Part shown: piece after piece, positions 57,400 through 64,000 of the stretch | How the letters are laid out: each line of letters begins with the position of its first letter | Position numbering within the stretch: position 1 is the first letter of the stretch | Assembly (NCBI GenBank): GCA_033239125.1 | Contig: BSWB01000005.1 | Coordinates: 138,628,494-138,692,493, forward strand | Direction of reading: 5' to 3' | DNA length: 64,000 bases | Source: Fagopyrum homotropicum | Taxonomy: Eukaryota; Streptophyta; Magnoliopsida; Caryophyllales; Polygonaceae | Translations under genes and position numbers: made by a program | The notes under the pieces: model-generated | Seen by the model: the letters and a program-made list of their open reading frames with translations, nothing else | The model's database searches: none | What the model was told of the DNA's origin: nothing

Positions 57400-57475
57400 C
57401 CTTCGAGATGGCCAAAATTAAGAGCGTCGAATAAGGAAATAAATTCTTCATCATCGTTAACTTTCTTTGAATCCA
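57400..57475 (-). pseudogene. Possible first exon of an unidentified gene
   Basis: Minus strand from 57475: MDSKKVNDDEEFISLFDALN followed by FGHLE, then a GT donor (gaag|gtatag). The sequence just upstream (57476-57720), GC-richer than its surroundings, looks like a 5' leader. No family is recognised and no following exon can be established, so it may be a truncated gene or fragment. Confidence 0.3.
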
Positions 57476-57720
57476 TGATCTAGATCTAAATCTAGTTCAT
57501 AAGAGCCCACTGCTCCTCCGCTAGAGACCCCGAACCAGCCCCTCCGCAAGCAACAACTTCGAAGACGACGGACTATAAGATCTAGATCTTGCGCACTGGC
57601 AACAGATCGAAAGGAACGCCTCTATTGTGACTAAGCCGGAACGTCTCCGAGAAGAGAGAGTGCAGAGGTGCACCAAAGAAAGAGACGGGGAGGAGGGGTG
57701 AGCTTGTTGGGCTTCCAGAG

Positions 57721-59128
57721 GTGGATTGCATATCTAGGGTTAGGGAAGATGAAGAGGCAGTAAAAATTGAACAGGGTGTATTTACCTAATGAGAAAATGG
57801 TATAAGCCTATTTTCTTTAATAAAAACTGAAAAAGGGCTAGTTACCAAATTCACCCATATTTTTTTAATAACGTTTGTGTGTTAATCATGTAGGTAGTGA
57901 TTTAGTTTATTCATGAAATACACGTTCATTAATTGTGTACATTTAATACAATATTGCATTATTTGTTACTAAAATAGTGTATTAGTTGATCGTAGAGGTA
58001 GTGTACGTTGTAGTTTAGTTGTGCAAGTGCATATTCACTTAACGTGTGCATGTTTAATAAAATAACATATGCACTTGTATCTTCATATTACAACAATGTT
58101 GCACGAGTAACAAAATAAAGTATGCACGTATATATCATAATCACAACTCACTAACAAATTTACTTAATAGATGAATATGTATGTTCATTAGACATAATGT
58201 ATGCACTTGCATGTTCATTCACATTGCAATATGTAGTAAAAAAAAACATGCATGACTAAATCTATTTACCACATGATTCAGTCTAGAGACACAAATAAAT
58301 ATCAAATAAAAGCTTACAACAAACTTCCAAATTTTTAATTTTGCACGAGTAATACATATTATAATACTAATTTATATAAAGATGCACGATTGATATAATT
58401 GTATTGCACGAGCGATGAACAAAATTCAATGAAACAAAATTGAATACTATGTGTAAGAAGAAACTATGAATGTCGCCGGCAAATTCAAAACTTGGATCGG
58501 AGTTTATTTTTTACGATAATGTTGTTCGTGCTAAAAATAATAGATATGTGCAACATTAAATTACCATATTTGAATAAAAAAATATTTTCCGCATTGAATA
58601 TAGTTACCATATAAGCATTGTTGCAATTATTTTGTGAACGAATACTACATTATATGATAACTAGATTATAGTCGTTCATAAATTAATGTGATTATTCATA
58701 TGCATTCTTATTTATTTGTAACTCTTGTGTAGTCGAGTCATGGGTGATTGAGTTATGTGATCCAAGTAAGATCATTAGGCTTGTTGATGTCATCTAGTTT
58801 AACTTGGATTTGCATGGATATTTGCTAAAATTTTTTGCATATTTCAAAGCACATTGGATCTTATTGTATAGTTTCTACATTACTTTAGATTTACATGTCT
58901 ACAATTGGTTGTATTTTCAAACACTAGAAGGATATCGGTAGATTTACAATGAAATGAGATTATACAAGATTGTTTTTGTTCATATAAGATGATCCATATA
59001 TATGGCATTGTTCAACTATATGAAGGGGGATTCTATTCTAAATTGTGGACGCTTAACATTCAAGAAGAGAGTTTTTGTTCGAAAATTGTTGAAGAGTGGT
59101 GTCCTTACGAACTGTTCGCTCCAAACGG
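57721..59128. other. AT-rich intergenic sequence
   Basis: No gene, RNA or clear repeat. The frame at 59002-59253 continues into the neighbouring element and has no family resemblance. Confidence 0.4.
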
Positions 59129-62100
59129 TGTGTGCAAACTTTAAATTTATAACCCTAGACGTAAGCTTAAAACAAGGATGCGAACCCGCAGTGTACGGGT
59201 CAATCGTAGTAAAAAGCAAGGAATTCCAGGAGTCGATCACAGGGACTTCGTGAAACAAAGTCCAATTACGGTAAGCTTAAATAATAACTAACCACAAGCA
59301 ATTAAAACAATCAAAGATGATAAAAGTCAATAAGGGAAATATGCAATTCTAGGGATTAAAGCATCTAGTTGTGGTTCCAACTCAAGATCTAAAGATAAGC
59401 GGACAAAGATGAGGTTTTTGCATAGGGAAGGTGTTACTAAAGTGGAATAGATCACCGGGTAAGTCTCACTACTCACTAATCCTAAACCGTAACTCCTATT
59501 ACTGGGTAAGTCTCAAGGAATTAAGATAAAGAACTATAACCTCAAACTAACACACCATCTAAGGGAATAGAATCAACCTTTACCGGGTAAGTCTCAGGCT
59601 AACTCACAAAGATGGGATGAAAGCACACTCAAACCCCAATAAAGGATAAACCTTTATTACCTATACTTATGATCTTAGGTAAACAAACTAAGGAATTACC
59701 GGGTAAGTCTCATCCTAGGCTTGCATTGAACCAGGAAAGGTGTAATAAGAATAGGATTTGGCAAACTCTAACACTTAACTCTCAGTTTCGGATCAGATAA
59801 GTCACCTCGGTCAGCCAAATTCCACCCCGGCCGAGATGTTCATCGACTGAGCGAGATGCTTAGGGTTAAGGTTAAAGACTCGAACTTTCAGGGTCCTACT
59901 GTGATTAAGATCATTCTATTATTGTTTTTCCCACAACCTTCAGCCAATCACCCTAGAATCACACAAAGAGATTAGCCACTCATCATCATGAAAGTATTAA
60001 TCAAGTATATGGGAAGAAAGTGAATATTTGAACAAGAAGAATTTAATGAAAAGACTTCAATAACTTAATCAAATATCACAACAAAGCGTTCCTTGGATAG
60101 AAACCCAACAAGACAAGACAACAATGAAGGGAATCTAAGATGATCTTACAAAAAACCCTTCAAAAGCTATTAAAGCTACAATCTTCCTTCTTCAACCTTC
60201 AAAAAGGTTCTTCAAATCTCCCAACTGGAGTATGGCCGCAGCGGTGTAGTAGGTGTAAGCAAGGTGATAGCGGATTGTGGATTTGTGGGAAATCCAACCC
60301 TTTTTATAGGAAAAATACCCTCCAAAGATAAGATATCTTAGAAAGATCTTTTCCCATAAAAATAGGTAAAATATATGATCTAAATTATCTTCTTCCTTCC
60401 AGGAGCCCAGCCGAAAAACATAAGATCCTCTTTCCAAAGATAAAAGATCTCACCCAAGAATAAAATATTCTCGCCGCGTCCCAGGTGTTTGCCTCGGTCG
60501 AGTCGGCTCATCTGGATCACCTCGGTCTAGGTATTCACCTCGGTCTAGGTATTCACCTCGGTCTAGGTGACACTGTAGCTGACCTAGGTGAATTTCAGCT
60601 GCGTGTAAATCTCTTAAATCTGGTCCAAAGTGAATCTCTAATCCATGGCTATGCTTCCTGGATGTTTCCTTATGTTCCTGAATGTAGCTCCAATGACTCC
60701 TTAGCTCTTTTTGCTCCTTCATAACACGATTTATGACTTAGTTTTAGGTAATCATTTAGATAGATTTCTCACTTTTTCACGCATGGTTCAGCACTAGTTC
60801 ACGACGTTTTGCACTCAATTCATGTATTTTGCCGAGATAGACGTCTACACGGACTTGTGCGTGTTTTATAGGTATTTCGGGAGATTTAGGAGCTAAAATG
60901 ATACGTTTGAGGATCGTTCATCTAGATGACACACCCTCGGACTCATTAGGACACAAGCTAAAGGCTAAGGAGGACTCATGGAGCCTTGCCAACACAAGCC
61001 ATGCACCAAATCACAGCTTAACGATCCAAAGCGAAGTTTCTGGAGCAAATCACGGTTCTCTGACACTCCACGGCCGTAGAATCACCCGTGGATTTTGCCA
61101 GATTCTTGTGACAGCTGTGCCACGACTCTCATGGCCAGCTCATGCAAAATTTGTTATAAAAGTGGTCCTTCATTGGCTGAGAAAGGCATCTTGGAGCAGC
61201 TCTCCATTATCCATTATCCTCTAACAAAAATATTCTCTCAACAAGAAGTCTTTCTAGGAAGGAAAGTGTCAAAGAGGAAGAAGAAGAGCTCCATTGAAGA
61301 GGAGAAGAAGAACACACACCATTACCACACTTGATAGTTTTGTATTGAAGAATTCCGGATTCTATTTCTAAGAGTTGTATGAATCATTTGAACCTTCTTT
61401 TGGAAGGATTGTGAGTTACTCTAATTCTATTTTCAGCTTGGTTTTGCTTTAGTTCACTTGTTCATCTCTTTTCCTTCATCATCTTGCAAATGGATGTCAT
61501 GATTTTATGTTTGTTTGTTTCGATTTCTATTATGAATGTTGTAGGCTAAATAGATGTGGTTCTAGGGTGAGGAAAGGATGGTTATGGCTAGGGCTATGAT
61601 AGGACGAGCGTAGATTTATCTTTGGATGACTTGTGTGCATAAACGTAGCTCCTGTTAGAAATCACAGGTAGTTCTTGCCTAACCACGGCCGTGGTTTAGG
61701 TAGAACAAACCGTGATTTTCCCTGGTTCGATGGATCTTGTCTTAGATTGTTAGAATGTTGAAATCCTAAGTGTTTGTTGAGTTAAATCTATCCTAGGGTG
61801 ACCTAGTGTTAGCAACTAAGTGCTAGGAGAGACTTACCCGGTAATCCTTACCCTTAGATTCCAAAGATAACAAACCTTAGGTAGTGGTGAGCCTAATAAG
61901 CCGCCATTGGATTTAGTGTGCTAGGATAGTTGTTTAGGACTTCCCTTTCCAAGACTTACCCGGTAAGGATAGGTTAAGATCTCTAGGTAGCATTCCGGTT
62001 TGTGTAGAATTCCGTCCCTTAAGGTTCTTAGAGACTTACCCGGTGATGAGACCTAGGGAATGGACTAGTGGATCTATGAGACCTACCCGGTGATTGATCC

Positions 62101-62528
62101 CAATCTAGAAACACTTAACCCCAACATAGTTAATCCAAGGAATGAATAGATAGCTTGAGTCCTATGCCATAACCGGAACTTCCAACCCCTAGAATCCGTC
62201 TTTTCTTTCTTTGATCATTATCTTGTTTAGCTTGTTTATTTGTGTTGATTCATAGTTTAGTTTGATTGTTTACTTTGCATGAATTGTGATCTTTGATTGA
62301 TCACCAAAAACCAACCAGAAACATTTGAGATTTTCATTTCTTTATTTCTTTCTTTTCTTTCAACCTAGGTCTTTACTAAACTCAATCACAAATCGAATCA
62401 ATTTCACCTTAGTCTTTGTGTTCGACCTCGGAATACTATCCCTTCTACAAACGTCCCGTACACTGCGGGTTTCGCTAGGTAGTTTAGGATTTAGTTCGAG
62501 TTATAAATTTAAAACCATTTGCGCATCA
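59129..62528. mobile_element. Head-to-head inverted LTR-like structure, 3.4 kb
   Basis: The two halves are inverted relatives. The outer ends share ttttaaatttataac-type sequence and aacccgcagtgtacggg in opposite orientation (59145-59200 and 62450-62525). The left arm carries four plus-strand copies of acYgggtaagtctca; the right arm has four mirrored gagacYtacccggt copies. The middle (60480-61200) has LTR-leader-like sequence but no gag, pol or transposase. It could be two LTRs of one family inserted in opposite orientation, or one foldback element. Confidence 0.5.
60518..60571. repeat. Three 18-bp tandem repeats
   Basis: cacctcggtctaggtatt three times in a row (60518-60535, 60536-60553, 60554-60571), the last with two or three changes. 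Confidence 0.9.
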
Positions 62529-62745
62529 CGATCTTAGCGTAACACTCCTTTTTGATGCAAAACGTGTCATTTTACCTACGATTACAACAAAACTAGGTGT
62601 AGACCTCGATTCCCGCAAAGGTAGATGAAATGGTAATATAATCACATATTATACATACAAACATGCAGATTATTGAAGATAAAACGTCCAAACAAACCCC
62701 AAAATATAGACTATAATTCATGCTATCACGAACCAAAAAAATGAG
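62529..62745. other. Spacer
   Basis: Nothing recognised. Confidence 0.4.
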
Positions 62746-64000
62746 GCGATGACATTTAAACGGGAACCACATATGCCAAACATGCAAGTTGTCGGGATAC
62801 ACTCTAGAACATCTATTTAGAGATTGTACTGGGGTAAAAAAAATTGTGGCATGTTCTTGGAGCTAATTTATATACAAAAGTGTTCTTCATCATCTTCTTT
62901 GCCAGCTTGATTCGAGGTAACATTCTTTCTACAATTCTACTCACCTCTTTAGTAGTAATGTTTTGTGCAATGAGGTTTTTATTGTAGGGCTATATTGGAC
63001 GTGAAAATGTTGGGTTGTGCATACGGTCCGAACCGGTGGATTCTAAACTGATGAGACCTTGGACTATAGACCGGACCGGTTTCGGGTTGGACCAGTTTGT
63101 ACCTAAATTGTGCAATTTTGAATATTTAGGACCGGACCTAACCGAACCGGTTTGTACCTAAATTGCGCAATTTTAGTGAGGTTTTCCGGTCCAGAACCGG
63201 ACTGGATGGAGCTGGACTAGACCGGACCGGATATTTGCAATTTACGGTCCAACCTGGATTAGGGTATAATACAGTCCAAAACCGGACCCGGACCGTAACC
63301 CGGGTTTTCAAAAAAAATTATGGACAGTACCGGTCCGGTTCGGTCCGATTTTTCACAGCCTTATGAAAATGTAGGATTGACAAAATTTTCAACAAGAAGG
63401 GTATCCAAGGAGCACAACATATGCATGTTAGAGGCCGGACTTTGGAGTATAACATCATCAAAAGTCAATTCCGACAACAATCTTCACCGTAGACAAGCCG
63501 ACCTCATTATAATGCATGAGATCCACCCTTGGAGGGCACGATCAAGGTCAACACTAATGTAGCTAGACGAGAAGATGGGCATGCGACGATTTCAGAAGTT
63601 ATCAAAAACAATGAGGGTGGCAAAAAGGGTTTGTCGTTAACTTAGGGATTTACAGTGTCCCATCATCTAAGTTTTTGGGAGAGTACATGGTCTTAAGTTA
63701 GTTTGGGAACATGGATACATATAAGTTATTCTTGAAACAAGTTCGTTAACTGCTATTGACCGTTTTGGGAAGGCAATCCCATACCACCCCTCTCGAGTCT
63801 AATCGGTAAGTGGCAAAACTTTTTCCAAAGAAACTAGAATATTTCAAGTTTGACCTGCTTACCGCAAGACGAATTTCATGGCAGACTATATAGCTAGTTT
63901 TGTTTTTTCCCTCAAACTTGACTTTAATGTAATAATTTACCCTCGTGAGGACATTATTATATTCTTATTGTAAGATGTAAGGAGTCCGGTTACCCATATG
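62746..64000 (+). pseudogene. Decayed LINE: zf-RVT and RNase H, split by a MITE
   Basis: Near 62770: CQTCKLSGYTLEHLFRDC, the zf-RVT pattern. After the MITE, broken frames from about 63550 give KVNTNVARREDGHATISEVI, then VWEHGYI and VILETSSLTAIDRFGKAI, and near 63880 FMADYIASFVFSL: a LINE RNase H. It runs off the window end. Multiple stops. Confidence 0.7.
63010..63363. mobile_element. 354-bp hAT MITE rich in GGACCGG
   Basis: Perfect 8-bp target duplication tgaaaatg (63002-63009 and 63364-63371). Terminal inverted repeats are TTGGGTTGTGCA against TAAGGCTGTGAA. Inside are many CCGGTCC/GGACCGG units and a repeated segment (gtttgtacctaaattg twice). No coding sequence. Confidence 0.9.

Noticed and set aside
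59002..59253. 83-codon frame near the left end of the inverted structure
   Set aside because: It crosses the element border and has no recognisable motif; the opposite strand is equally open.
60485..60724. Open frame with repeated GLGIHL
   Set aside because: It is the translation of the 18-bp tandem repeat.

Overview
This is nuclear DNA of a flowering plant, most likely a eudicot. It is AT-rich, its genes have introns, and it is packed with nested plant transposons (Ty1/copia, LTR elements with TGTAACACCCC ends, L1-type LINEs, hAT, CACTA, MULE, Tourist-like and hAT MITEs, a probable Helitron) plus a plastid-derived insert. The species cannot be named from the sequence. Host genes are sparse. 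I can support one complete phytocystatin (23566-26418, +), one NC2-alpha/DRAP1-type histone-fold corepressor (27316-31150, -), one intronless C2H2 zinc-finger repressor (50689-51498, +), and two further cystatin paralogues (4112-5750 and 18018-19645, +) that keep open frames but have lost both inhibitory motifs.

Layout. 0.6-4 kb: a relic of the cystatin/NC2-alpha pair, a LINE scrap and a decayed BED-type hAT. 4-7.2 kb: cystatin copy 1, an NC2-alpha intron scrap, a 659-bp hAT MITE and a CACTA end. 7.8-12.8 kb: a broken copia element carrying other insertions. 12762-17408: a near-complete copia element (minus strand, 121-bp LTRs, perfect 5-bp target duplication). 17.9-20.9 kb: cystatin copy 2, the sister of the 4-7 kb block but without the MITE. 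21.4-23.1 kb: an inverted-repeat element full of tandem repeats, split by a MULE. 23.6-31.2 kb: the intact convergent cystatin/NC2-alpha pair. 31.6-48 kb: a polyadenylated retroposon, Helitron, LINEs, a 3.5-kb hAT with 8-bp target duplication, nested MITEs and a second hAT split by a 1.7-kb solo LTR. 48-64 kb: LTR scraps, the zinc-finger gene, a tandem duplication holding a LINE and a plastid rpl2-intron insert, minisatellites, a 3.4-kb head-to-head inverted LTR-like structure and a decayed LINE with a hAT MITE.

How it fits together. The repeated unit was the cystatin gene with its tail-to-tail neighbour NC2-alpha. Short NC2-alpha intron pieces still follow cystatin copies 1 and 2, and an exon-5 piece fused to cystatin 3' sequence lies near the window start. 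Only the rightmost pair is whole. Paired copies give empty sites that directly prove several insertions. I see no unknown multi-gene system. The most unusual biology is the pair of frame-preserving cystatins that lack both inhibitory sites.
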